Positions 10,590 to 18,632 of a stretch of 64,000 nucleotides of DNA are shown here, piece by piece; within the stretch, counting starts at the first letter, position 1; the number at the start of each line of letters is the position of its first letter. The position numbers and the translations under genes are program-made. Below the pieces are notes generated by a model. It did not search any database. It worked only from the letters and a program-made list of their open reading frames with translations, and had not been told where the DNA came from. This DNA is from Candidatus Puniceispirillum sp. (GTDB lineage Bacteria; Pseudomonadota; Alphaproteobacteria; Caedimonadales; UBA1908). The DNA lies in NCBI GenBank assembly GCA_013822015.1, contig PNJU01000008.1:1-64000 (forward strand), written 5' to 3'.

Positions 10590-11060
10590 CTAGTACGCCG
10601 GCACCAAATTGGCCCGCGTAATTTCTGCGTAGGCAAAGGAAATGTCTTGAACATTGTCCTTTTCACCCACGCGCACTGTGCATCCTTTATCATCAGCCTG
10701 CGTTAAAAGACCCTGAAACTTGCGCCGCCCTTCCTTGGGTGCAAACAAATGCACCTCAACCTTTTCACCCACAAAACGTGTGTAGTGCTCTGGCTTCACA
10801 AGGGGGCGATCAAGACCAGGAGATGTCACCTCAAGCGTATAGGCGTCCTCAATGGGATCCTCCACATCCAAGGTCACGGAAATCTCACGGCTGGCCGCAA
10901 CGCAGTCCTCCATGGAGATGTTCTCACCGTCCAATCGCTCAATCATCACCTGCAGGCGGCCACGCTTCACCTTCGCGTACATGACGCGCACAACGCCGTA
11001 CCCCATGCTTTCCAAAACAGGGGAGATGATTCCTTCCACACGTTCCACCAAGGATGACAT
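10590..11060 (-). CDS. rimP: Ribosome maturation factor RimP
   Basis: 156 residues. N-terminal RimP alpha/beta domain (LVERVEGIISPVLESMGYGV) with the VTSPGLDRPL signature in the centre and a C-terminal SH3-like barrel. Needed for 30S maturation, in particular assembly around S12. First structural gene of the rimP-nusA-infB-rbfA-truB-rpsO-pnp operon. A strong terminator hairpin lies only 26-51 bp upstream of its start on the same strand, leaving little room for a promoter between the two. Confidence 0.96.
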   Translation of the reverse strand: MSSLVERVEGIISPVLESMGYGVVRVMYAKVKRGRLQVMIERLDGENISMEDCVAASREISVTLDVEDPIEDAYTLEVTSPGLDRPLVKPEHYTRFVGEKVEVHLFAPKEGRRKFQGLLTQADDKGCTVRVGEKDNVQDISFAYAEITRANLVPAY

Positions 11061-11085
11061 AACGCTTTTCTACTCCACAGCTAAC

Positions 11086-11111
11086 AAAAAGGGCGGACCC
11101 TTGGCCCGCCC
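11086..11111 (-). terminator. Rho-independent terminator or attenuator just upstream of rimP
   Basis: On the minus strand GGGCGG pairs with CCGCCC (11106-11111 with 11091-11096), followed directly by five U (11090-11086). It ends transcripts from the family A gene at 11229-12344. Because it is only 26 bp from the rimP start, it would also interrupt any rimP transcript begun upstream, so it may act as an attenuator. Confidence 0.8.
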
Positions 11112-11162
11112 CACACAAATCTTTTGTTCAGTCTCGTGCAAGACCTAGAGGAGATTAGTAGC

Positions 11163-11204
11163 TTATCTCACACGCTCACGCAAGGAAATTCGTGCAGGGG
11201 CCAT
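11163..11204 (-). CDS. Possible 13-codon leader peptide upstream of rimP
   Basis: ATG at 11204 encodes MAPARISLRERVR then TAA. It is preceded by AGGAGGAG at ideal spacing (7 nt), the best Shine-Dalgarno in the neighbourhood. Four of 13 codons are Arg (CGA, CGT, CGT, AGA). The stop overlaps a small inverted repeat (GAGAT...ATCTC), which is followed by the terminator at 11086-11111 and then rimP. The arrangement of leader ORF, alternative hairpin and terminator resembles an attenuator, but nothing proves expression. Confidence 0.3.
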   Translation of the reverse strand: MAPARISLRERVR

Positions 11205-11228
11205 AAGGGCTCTCCTCCTGGGCCAGCT

Positions 11229-12344
11229 TTACGCATTGGCATGGGTTAAAAGGCGCGTCAGTAAAGTCGTCTCTACAAGGACGGAACGCCCAGCAGCAGG
11301 AGGCTTGCACGCTTCAACCATCGCCTTAAACTCCCGGTGTGTTACAACGCCCGATTGAAGCGCGCCCATCAGATCGACTGAGGGAGAAAAGCGCGCCCAA
11401 GATTTTGAAATAAGCTTAAGAAACGACGTACTCACAGGCGAAATAATCCTCATCAAAGAGCGGGTGTTCTCTTCACTTTTAGCGTTGACAAGGACGGCGA
11501 GTGTGGCCAAGGCACGCTCTTCCTCTTGCCCCGCCACCCATTGAAGGATTTCCATTTTCAAAGGAAGATCTTGGGGTAAAAGACTGGCACGCAGGCGCAC
11601 ACTGCGGGGAAGGCGCGACGCAAGCTCTTCAGCCTGCTTGGGCAGCGCCGCCTCCTGAGCACACCCCATGGTCTGTTTAAAAAGAAAGGCCTCAGCCGCA
11701 TCAAGGGTCAGACCCTCTTTGACTTTGCTATAAATATATGTCCTTTTTTCTAAAATGATGCGCGGCAACCCTTGAAAATTAAAAACCCCGTCTCGGCCAA
11801 TATGTTCCAAAGCGTTCAAAAATTCAGCCAACGCGTCTGTGTCATAGCTCAACAAATCATTTCCAGGCTCAAACCGGTAGGAGATGCTATGCCCCAGACA
11901 CGCCAACAACGCCCGCCTTTGATCGCCGTTTTCTGTCATGCTGAGAGAAAAATTAACCATAACGCCCCGGGGGATGTGGTGGGCATCAGCGTAACGCTTT
12001 TCCGCACGGCGCAACGTCTTATAGGGATTGGCATCCCCGTAAATACAGTCGATTTCCTCTTGGGTCAAAGCCGCCGCGTGTGCGCGCACAGCTTTTTGAA
12101 GAGCATAACTTGAAGACAATGTCCTCTCAAAAGACCCCCCGCTCCACAGCTGTGTACTGAGCTCGCTGCACAGCATGCCCCAACGCGTATTGGTGGCAGG
12201 GCCATATGGGACATAGGCACGAACAAGGGAAGGTTGCCCATTCAACTCTCCTGCAAAGGGCCCATCACCTTCGGCAGTCGCCTGGACGCTTTGAGCCTGG
12301 GCCACAAAAAATGCGGCAGCGGCTGAGAGGATTGCATGCTTCAT
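11229..12344 (-). CDS. Exported family A protein (member A1)
   Basis: 371 residues, signal peptide MKHAILSAAAAFFVAQAQ ending near QATA. First of six tandem paralogs. Shared landmarks are an early ALTQEEIDC segment, LPRSVRLRASLL, the EEERALATLAVL helix and a C-terminal block DLMGALQSGVVTHREFK...GRSVLVETTLLTRLL. All are predicted helical; no enzyme motif was recognised. AAAGGAGTGATCTT before the ATG supports the start. The C-terminal block is nearly identical to that of the adjacent short member A2, indicating recent duplication or gene conversion. Followed by the terminator at 11086-11111. Function unknown; export and family expansion suggest an outward-facing role. Confidence 0.8.
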   Translation of the reverse strand: MKHAILSAAAAFFVAQAQSVQATAEGDGPFAGELNGQPSLVRAYVPYGPATNTRWGMLCSELSTQLWSGGSFERTLSSSYALQKAVRAHAAALTQEEIDCIYGDANPYKTLRRAEKRYADAHHIPRGVMVNFSLSMTENGDQRRALLACLGHSISYRFEPGNDLLSYDTDALAEFLNALEHIGRDGVFNFQGLPRIILEKRTYIYSKVKEGLTLDAAEAFLFKQTMGCAQEAALPKQAEELASRLPRSVRLRASLLPQDLPLKMEILQWVAGQEEERALATLAVLVNAKSEENTRSLMRIISPVSTSFLKLISKSWARFSPSVDLMGALQSGVVTHREFKAMVEACKPPAAGRSVLVETTLLTRLLTHANA

Positions 12345-12441
12345 AAGATCACTCCTTTATGTGTTTGTAAAAACACCTCAAACGCCCTTAGGCGAGCATA
12401 ACATTTTTTGTCAACGCGTTGTGGTCAGCTTCGGGCCTTCG

Positions 12442-12981
12442 TTATGATAATTCATTCAAAAGACGCGTCAGCAACGTGCGCGCCACAAGGGCAGAACGCC
12501 CAGCAACAGGACGCTTATGGGCTTGCCCCATCTCCTTAAACTCTTGGTGCGTTACAACGCCCGCTTGAAGCGCGCCCATCAGATCTGTCGCCCTATTGCG
12601 GGGTGTATATTGAAGCATGTCAGAGCCACTATCTTTGTACTCCCAACTCTCGCTCTCCCGAAAGGTGTCTGCGCACCATAAAGAAGGTATGACTGTAGGC
12701 GAACCTGAATACCCAAAAGGGGTCGTGTGGCTAAACTGTGCGTGGGCCACGCCGGATAGCGCCCTGCTTTCTGCCTCTTGCTGCCAAAATGCATGAACCA
12801 TGGCCGCACGCAAACGTGTGTCACACCCGCGCGCGCTGTCATCTCCTATCCTCGCGTCGGCAAGGCGCAACTGCTCGCTCACCTCATCCCTAAAAGAATG
12901 ATCCTCTTGGCTGCTAGCCAAAAGGCTATGCGTGTGTAGTGTCAAAATTGTGGCAGCAGCGAGTAGGTGCGCGTGCGTCAT
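12442..12981 (-). CDS. Short exported family A protein (member A2, internally deleted)
   Basis: 179 residues from ATG 12981 (MTHAHLLAAATILTLHTHSL, signal peptide); AAAGGA 8 nt upstream supports this over a longer frame start. The C-terminal ~48 residues (DLMGALQAGVVTHQEFKEM to LLTRLL) closely match A1. A middle stretch (DTRLRAAMVHAFWQQEAESRALS) recalls the RLRA...EEERALA part of A1, but the ~190 residues between signal and this motif are missing. It looks like an internally deleted copy of A1 that kept both ends. Could be functional or decaying. Confidence 0.65.
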   Translation of the reverse strand: MTHAHLLAAATILTLHTHSLLASSQEDHSFRDEVSEQLRLADARIGDDSARGCDTRLRAAMVHAFWQQEAESRALSGVAHAQFSHTTPFGYSGSPTVIPSLWCADTFRESESWEYKDSGSDMLQYTPRNRATDLMGALQAGVVTHQEFKEMGQAHKRPVAGRSALVARTLLTRLLNELS

Positions 12982-13145
12982 GGAGAGTTCCTTTGTATAA
13001 AAATCAGGGCTTGCGCACTCTAGGTTACGACAAAGTGCTTTGTCAATTATCCACACTGAGCTGCGAGCCTATTTATTTTCCTAAAGGCTCAACCCGCAAA
13101 CCCATGTATAATGGAAAGACAAGAACATGGCCTGGGAGGCACCCC

Positions 13146-13640
13146 ATGACCCAACAAACCGCCTATGACTTTTCGTTTAAAACCCTAACGGGAGAGATCC
13201 CCCTGCCCCTCAGCCAGTTTGCGGGGAAGGTGCTTTTTATTGTGAACACCGCTTCCGCTTGCGGTTACACCCCTCAGTACGGGGAGCTTGAATCTCTCTA
13301 CCAGACTTATAAAGATAAAGGACTTGTGGTCCTGGGCGTGCCCAGCAATGACTTTGCGGGACAAGAGCCTGGCACAAGTGAGGAGATCGCCTCCTTTTGC
13401 CAATTGAACTACGGCGTCTCCTTTCCCATGACCGCAAAGGAGCACGTGCGCGGCAAAGACGCCCACCCCTTTTATAAATGGGCCAAGGGAGTTCTCGGCT
13501 TTGGCACAGCACCTAAATGGAACTTTCACAAGTACCTTGTGGGACGAGACGGCACCCTTCTTGATTATTTTGTCCCCCCCACCTCCCCCACCAGCGAGCG
13601 TGTCATCCAAAAGATTGAGGAAGCGCTCAAGGGGGATTAA
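13146..13640 (+). CDS. Glutathione peroxidase family protein
   Basis: 164 residues from ATG 13146 (MTQQTAYDFSFKTL); longer upstream starts are not part of the fold. The catalytic Cys is C39 in NTASACGYTPQY (Cys instead of Sec). VPSNDFAGQEPG replaces the Gln-containing loop of classic enzymes, and the Trp motif is KWNFHKYL. Reduces hydroperoxides, probably with thioredoxin. It is the only plus-strand gene inside the family A cluster and converges on A3 with 5 bp between stops. Confidence 0.92.
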   Translation: MTQQTAYDFSFKTLTGEIPLPLSQFAGKVLFIVNTASACGYTPQYGELESLYQTYKDKGLVVLGVPSNDFAGQEPGTSEEIASFCQLNYGVSFPMTAKEHVRGKDAHPFYKWAKGVLGFGTAPKWNFHKYLVGRDGTLLDYFVPPTSPTSERVIQKIEEALKGD

Positions 13641-13645
13641 CCCCC

Positions 13646-14647
13646 TCAAGCTGCGCCGCTCTTCTCCCTTAGCCACTCATTCACACGCGCATCCCTCTGG
13701 GCATAACTGGCCAGGGCGCGCAACTCCCGGCGCTGGTCCTCATTCAGTTCTCCGCACTTTAGAAGGGACCTCACGTTACAATAATTCATACAGTTAGCAG
13801 AGGTGAGCCACGTGATATAAGTCGTTGACAGCCCCTTCTCCGCCTCCCAAAACACCTCATGGGCAAGGGGAGAGATCCTTAGAAAAGATAAAATGGCCAG
13901 AGCGCGGGATTCTTCCATGGGTATGACGCGCATGAGAAGTCGCTCCACACCAAGATCTTTATTCACAAGGGGAATGGCCCGCAATTTAAGGGCAAGGGGC
14001 GCTTTGGCAAGGGTTTCCTCCCCTACGCTTTGTCCCAACACACGATTGGCAGCCTTGTCATAGTCTTGCTCCTGGAGATACGCGCTAAGGAGTACGCCTC
14101 TGGGAGATTTCCCGAACACGGCGTCCCCATGAACCAGAAAGAGATGCGTTAAAAGCTGCGTGAGGGCTACCTCATTGAAGTCCTGCAGGGACTCTTTTGG
14201 TTTGAGACAGCAATAATCCTCTACAAGAGAGACAAGACTCTCGCGCAGAGGTCTGCGGCTCATCTCACGTGCAAAGATGTCAGACAAAACCTCGGGGATG
14301 TTGTGGCGCGCTGCAAATCGTTTTGCGGCCGCGCCAATAACTTCAGGCACAGAGCACTGGGGATTTTTGAGCTTTTCCACATCTTCTGGCTCTAGGGCCG
14401 CAATGTGATCCTGTAGGTGGGCACTCTCATCACGTGCCTTCACAACCAAAGGCAGTGCGTTCCACTTTTCTTTCATTTCAGGCGCAAGGGCGCTGTAAAA
14501 CGATGGCGTTGCCTGGCACTCCTCGCAAGAAAACAGGTAATTCAAACCTGGGAGGTCATAGAGGAACGGCTCAGTGTCGGTGCGTTGAGTCCCACAAGCT
14601 GTACCGGCCCATAAGCTTACTGCAGCCGCTGTCAGAATAATCTTCAT
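13646..14647 (-). CDS. Exported family A protein (member A3)
   Basis: 333 residues and the most complete reference for the family. Signal peptide MKIILTAAAVSLWAGTACG. Then APEMKEKWNALPLVVKA, IAALEPEDVEKL, AAKRFAARHNIPEVLSDIFA, PLRESLVSLVEDY, LALKLRAIPLVNKDLG, MEESRALAILSFLR, a Trp-rich YITWL and the C-terminal LLKCGELNEDQRRELRAL...VNEWLREK. Alignment to A4-A6 is continuous along the whole length. Strong GAGGAAGTAGG before the ATG. Predicted all-helical, secreted or periplasmic; no known domain recognised. Confidence 0.82.
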   Translation of the reverse strand: MKIILTAAAVSLWAGTACGTQRTDTEPFLYDLPGLNYLFSCEECQATPSFYSALAPEMKEKWNALPLVVKARDESAHLQDHIAALEPEDVEKLKNPQCSVPEVIGAAAKRFAARHNIPEVLSDIFAREMSRRPLRESLVSLVEDYCCLKPKESLQDFNEVALTQLLTHLFLVHGDAVFGKSPRGVLLSAYLQEQDYDKAANRVLGQSVGEETLAKAPLALKLRAIPLVNKDLGVERLLMRVIPMEESRALAILSFLRISPLAHEVFWEAEKGLSTTYITWLTSANCMNYCNVRSLLKCGELNEDQRRELRALASYAQRDARVNEWLREKSGAA

Positions 14648-14695
14648 CCTACTTCCTCTCCCTTGGTTTATCGAACCTGACTAGGGCCGCAGCAC

Positions 14696-15670
14696 CTACG
14701 CCGTACTTTTCTCCCTTAGCCACTCATTCACACGCGCCTCGCGCTGAGAAGACCTTGGCAGGGCCAACAGTTCCCGGCGCCTTTCCCGGCTCAGCTCCCC
14801 GCACGCCAATAAGCGCGATATATCTCCCGTTCCATGTCATCCCGAGGCCAGCCACGCGATGTGGTCATTGGAAAGGGCGGGCTCTTGGGTCCAAAAAAGA
14901 TCATTTTGCCCTGGGTAATCCCTTAAGAACAATAAAATATCCAAGGCGCGCCCTTCTTCCATGTGGGCGACACGGTTCAAAATATTGTCGAGAAACAGAT
15001 TCCTCATTCGCAGTGAAATGGCCCGCAACTTTACGGGCAGTGAGACAAGCGACAGTGTTTCTGGCTTCACTTTCCAGGACAAAAGCAAATTAGCAGTTCT
15101 TGTTTGATCATTTTCTGTCAAATAAAGAACCAAGAACTGTGAGCGGTCATACCTACCGGAGTTTTCTCCCTGGTGAATCAGCCAGAGACTTTGCAGCACA
15201 GAAACCAGTTCTTCCTCATCTCTGGTGTTTAGGGTCTCATAATTATATTTTGTGTCGCACGCGGCCCAAATACACTGCTTGAGGGTCTCACGCAGACCCA
15301 TCCGGCTGCGTGTATAGGCAAAGTCCTTGGCCATATATTCAGGAATTCCAAAGCGGGCGCACACAACGGCGGCGGCGCAGTCCACAACGCCTCGCTGATC
15401 ATCCACCGGCGCCCTCACAAGACGCGCCACAGCCGCCTCATCCAGGACCGATATATGTGTTTGTATGTAAGACGCATGGGGACTGGCGCGCAGTGCCAAC
15501 GGCAAAGATTCCCACTTGTCCTTCATATCCTGTGACAGATCCTGATAAAAGTTCCCCTGTGCTTTTTGCGTGTGTGGTGGGGCCAAGAAATAGTCGCGCC
15601 AGGTTTCGTCACTCCCATAGGCCGTCATGGTCCACAGGCTTAAAACCGCCGTTGTGAAAATAATTCTCAT
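14696..15670 (-). pseudogene. Family A member A4 with in-frame UGA
   Basis: Starts at ATG 15670 (MRIIFTTAVLSLWTMTAYG, signal peptide) and reads 277 residues to a TGA at 14837-14839. In the same frame, the codons after the TGA continue for 46 residues that align with the family A C-terminus: LLACGELSRERRREL and REARVNEWLREKSTA, ending TAG at 14696-14698. So this is a single nonsense codon, not a frameshift. The missing piece is the conserved GEL block. It is either a recent pseudogene, a functional truncated protein, or a readthrough site; the stop is UGA-C, a leaky context in E. coli. Confidence 0.7.
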
Positions 15671-15746
15671 AATATACTTCTTTCTTAGAAGGTGATTTTT
15701 GATACCCCACAAACTAGATCACCCCATAAAAAATGCCAATAAAAAA

Positions 15747-16694
15747 CTATGACGGTGGAATCTTAAGTATGAGAAATTTTGCGCGTGCGTCGTATGGACC
15801 TTGGGCCAGTAAGTCGCGGCGCTGTTTTTTTGAAAGCTCGCCCCAGGCAAAAAGAATGGGGAGATCCTGCCCCCACTCAGGGCGCTTGGCCAGCCAAGCG
15901 ATGTAATTGTTTGAAAAGCCTCGCGAAACAGCCCAGAATGCGATGGCACTTTCAGGGTAGGTACGCAGGAAAGACAAAACGGCAAGGGCTCCCTGCAGAT
16001 CTAGGTCTTTTGAGGCGAGAGATGTCGCACGCAGTTTCAAGGACAAAGGCACCCGGGCGAGGACCTCATCACGCACCCGCCCTTTTAAAAGTGCATCAGC
16101 CGCATCCGCATAAGACTTCTCCACGAGAAACGCTTCAAGGAAATGCCTGCGCGGCACCGTCCCTTCGCAAAAATCCTCATGGACATAAAGAAGATTTGTT
16201 AAGAGCTCTTTAAGGCCCGCCTCATCAAAAGATGTCAGCTCATAATGCCTGATTATTGGTCCACATAGGGTCCCCACATGGTATAGAAGGCTCTCCCGCA
16301 AGGACATGTACCCCATGTCGGAGGCAAGAAAGGATCAGAGTGCCTGGGGCGCCCCTTGGGCAGCGGCAAAGCGTTTGGACGCTGCATCCACGACAGCGAA
16401 GCTTTTTTCCTCACTGCGCGCCGCCTCTAACGCTGCCATATCCTCGTCTTCAAGGGCCGCCACGTGGTTTCTGGCATAAACGTGCACCTGGGGCATCACC
16501 CTTGGATACCGCGCAGCAAAGTCATCCCATTTCTTGGCCATGGTTGATGAGAGATGACGCAGCGAGATTGGGCGCTGTTTTGCCAGATTTCTCCCCCGCG
16601 ATGGATACACGGCATCACTTTTTTCATGCCAGGACCCCTGAACCTGCCCTGAACACACTCCAAGAATGACCAACAACGCTTTTGCCAACCGCAT
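15747..16694 (-). pseudogene. Family A member A5 with in-frame UGA
   Basis: ATG 16694 with AGGTGAG upstream; signal peptide MRLAKALLVILGVCSGQVQG. The frame is stopped by TGA at 16335-16337 after 119 codons, right where A3 reads PEVLSDIFA. The same frame then continues for about 196 codons (SFLASDMGYMSLRESLL through MEE-like region, FLRTYPES, NNYIAWLA and WGELSKKQRRDLLA), aligning to A3 without gaps. No second lesion is visible. Either a very recent nonsense mutation or readthrough. A restart at the internal ATG 16316 would lack a signal peptide. Confidence 0.7.
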
Positions 16695-16728
16695 TTTTTT
16701 CTCACCTGTAAGGACATATTTTCATGCC

Positions 16729-16757
16729 CTTATAATAGAGGCCTATGCCACAGACAA
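16729..16757 (-). promoter_or_regulatory. Sigma70-like promoter of A5
   Basis: On the minus strand TTGTCT (16752-16757), 17-bp spacer and TATAAG (16729-16734), about 35 bp before the A5 start at 16694. Confidence 0.55.
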
Positions 16758-16800
16758 GCACTGGTGTTGATTATTATAGAGTCACATGCCCATCACATGA

Positions 16801-17976
16801 TTAATCCGTGCGCACTAACAGATTGATCAGCAGTGGCGTTCTTATCCTTGCCTCCTGGATCTTGAGGATCTGCTTGTCACTGGGCAAGGCGATCAACTCA
16901 CGAAAAAAACCCTCATCTAGTTCACCACAGCCCAGAAGCGCAATCAGCGGGTCCGCCTCCAAGTGCTGCGCATTTAATGCGCAAATATGGCGCGCTGAAA
17001 GAAAAGGCGTTGTGCGCCAAAAGGCCTCACGCACATGCGCGTCAGTGTGAAAGTGCATGAATGACAGAGCTGCGCGCGCTTTTTCTTCTTCCATGTCGCT
17101 TACGCGCTGCATAATACCATGCAACTCCTTATCTTTCCTAATGGACAAAGCCCTGAGTTGAACCGACAACGGGAGGGTCTTCCCAAGTGAATAATCCAAT
17201 ACTAAGTGGGACTGCACTGCAAATGTGAGGGGATCAGACACCTCACGCCAGTACTGACAGAATGTGATGAAGAATGTGATGCGATTCTCAAGGTCTTCGT
17301 TGCCACCTGCGCCTATCCACCTCAATGCACTAAAAAGCCCTTGCAGATCCTCGACAGTCGCCTTTTCTATAAAAGATTGTGCATTTTTTTGTTGAAACTC
17401 GTAGGTTAAATAGGGCATCAGCTCACGCCCAAGGGTTTCCATGAGGGCTCTTCTTAGAGGGTAGCGTCCCATGTCTTGCACAAAACCGTCTACAGTTCCT
17501 GAGAGATCCTCATACATACCATGGGCCTGGGCAAACCGGTAGCCCGCTTCCATCACGACACGGTCAAGGTTTTCCCCTTCAGCAAGGCGCTTCCCATCCT
17601 CGTGGGTCAGCGCAGCAATGGACACCAACAAATCAGGCTGTGCTGGCACACGGTGGCGCTGTGCCCAGTCATTCCACTTACGCTTCATCTCTGGAAGAAG
17701 TTGTTCGAATTGATACAAAAAAGTATACCTCAACGATTCTCGCTGATAGTCATTCGCCATCACAGCGGGATCAAAATCAGGCACGTAAGCTTCCAACGTC
17801 TCAACGAAGGGCGCAGACGCATAGACGTCGCCTTCAGGAACATCGCAAGCCGGTGGCGTAGAGGAGCACGCAGGCGCGCACAGATTTTCGTCAGGCTCTT
17901 GGCAAGCCAACGTTGCGACCGCACTTACCGCCGCCATCAGACACGCCGTCTCCCTAAAACGTCGCAAAAAGATCAT
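16801..17976 (-). CDS. Exported family A protein (member A6, divergent)
   Basis: 391 residues from ATG 17976 (MIFLRRFRETACLMAAVSAV, then ATLACQEPDEN); earlier in-frame starts lie in the promoter. A cysteine follows the hydrophobic stretch (TLAC) and could be a weak lipobox. Family landmarks: LLPEMKRKWNDWAQRH, IAALTHEDGKRLAEG, AGYRFAQAHGMYEDL, YPLRRALMETLG, LPLSVQLRALSI, MEEEKARAALSF and LLGCGELDEGFFRELIAL. A Cys-rich N-terminal stretch after the signal (CAPACSSTPPAC) is unique to this member. Most diverged of the six and at the upstream end of the array. Function unknown. Confidence 0.8.
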   Translation of the reverse strand: MIFLRRFRETACLMAAVSAVATLACQEPDENLCAPACSSTPPACDVPEGDVYASAPFVETLEAYVPDFDPAVMANDYQRESLRYTFLYQFEQLLPEMKRKWNDWAQRHRVPAQPDLLVSIAALTHEDGKRLAEGENLDRVVMEAGYRFAQAHGMYEDLSGTVDGFVQDMGRYPLRRALMETLGRELMPYLTYEFQQKNAQSFIEKATVEDLQGLFSALRWIGAGGNEDLENRITFFITFCQYWREVSDPLTFAVQSHLVLDYSLGKTLPLSVQLRALSIRKDKELHGIMQRVSDMEEEKARAALSFMHFHTDAHVREAFWRTTPFLSARHICALNAQHLEADPLIALLGCGELDEGFFRELIALPSDKQILKIQEARIRTPLLINLLVRTD

Positions 17977-18009
17977 CTTCTTCAACCCAATATTATCAAC
18001 ATACTGGGA

Positions 18010-18039
18010 AGTATAGCAGCAGCTTTGACAAAACTTCAA
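18010..18039 (-). promoter_or_regulatory. Sigma70-like promoter of A6
   Basis: Minus strand TTGAAG (18034-18039), 18-bp spacer, TATACT (18010-18015), 34 bp upstream of ATG 17976. Confidence 0.45.
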
Positions 18040-18220
18040 AGTGTGTTTTTTGAAAGTCAATATATGAAAAAGCCTCGCGGGAAGTAATACCACACGACGC
18101 CGTCTGCTCACGCAATCTTTTTAAAAAATATCCAGCAGGATGAACTTATTCATCATTTGTAAACCTTTTTCTTGGACTATATGGCTGAAAGCAAGGGAAA
18201 CACCACTCAAGGAGACAGAG

Positions 18221-18607
18221 ATGGCCGTCGACAAAAATATGCCTATTTTGATCGTGGACGACTATAAAACGATGTTGCGTATCGTACGTAACTTACTCAA
18301 ACAACTCGGTTTTGAGAATGTGGATGAGGCTACAGACGGGGCCTCCGCCCTTGAAAAACTCAACAGCGGAAACTATAGTCTCGTCATCTCCGACTGGAAT
18401 ATGGAGCCCATGACAGGCCTGGAGCTTCTTAAAACCGTACGCAGCGGTGGAAAAAATCCTCAGATTCCCTTCATCATGGTCACGGCCGAAAGCAAAACAG
18501 AAAACGTGATCGCGGCCAAGCAAGCTGGTGTGAATAATTATATCGTGAAGCCCTTTAACGCAGAGACCCTCAAAACAAAACTTGTGGGCGTGCTTGGCGA
18601 CTTCTAA
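18221..18607 (+). CDS. cheY: Chemotaxis response regulator CheY
   Basis: 128 residues from ATG 18221, preceded by AAGGAGACAGAG. A single receiver domain with acidic pair D13/D14 (ILIVDDY), phospho-acceptor D58 (VISDWNMEP), T88 (MVTAES), Y107 and K110 (YIVKPF), so all catalytic and switch positions are intact. CheY-P binds the flagellar motor switch. Followed 25 bp later by cheZ. Implies a chemotactic, motile stage although no flagellar genes are in the window. Confidence 0.95.
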   Translation: MAVDKNMPILIVDDYKTMLRIVRNLLKQLGFENVDEATDGASALEKLNSGNYSLVISDWNMEPMTGLELLKTVRSGGKNPQIPFIMVTAESKTENVIAAKQAGVNNYIVKPFNAETLKTKLVGVLGDF

Positions 18608-18632
18608 ACAGCAACTGTAAGAGGACTTCTCC

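Noticed and set aside
13640-13646. Small GGGGG-ATTAA-CCCCC palindrome between the convergent glutathione peroxidase and A3 genes as a terminator
   Set aside because: Only 5 bp of stem, overlaps the stop codon, and has no T-tract.
14696-14836. Frameshift as the cause of the A4 truncation
   Set aside because: The conserved C-terminal codons are in the same frame as the upstream part (14837 and 14696 differ by a multiple of three), so only a stop codon separates them.
16316-16335. The 15747-16316 frame as an independent gene starting MGYMSLRESL
   Set aside because: It would lack the signal peptide and N-terminal third found in all paralogs, and it aligns as a continuation of the upstream frame.
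14837-16337. UGA read as tryptophan in this genome
   Set aside because: Genes such as rbfA end naturally at TGA, and the aligned paralog residues at both UGA sites are not Trp.
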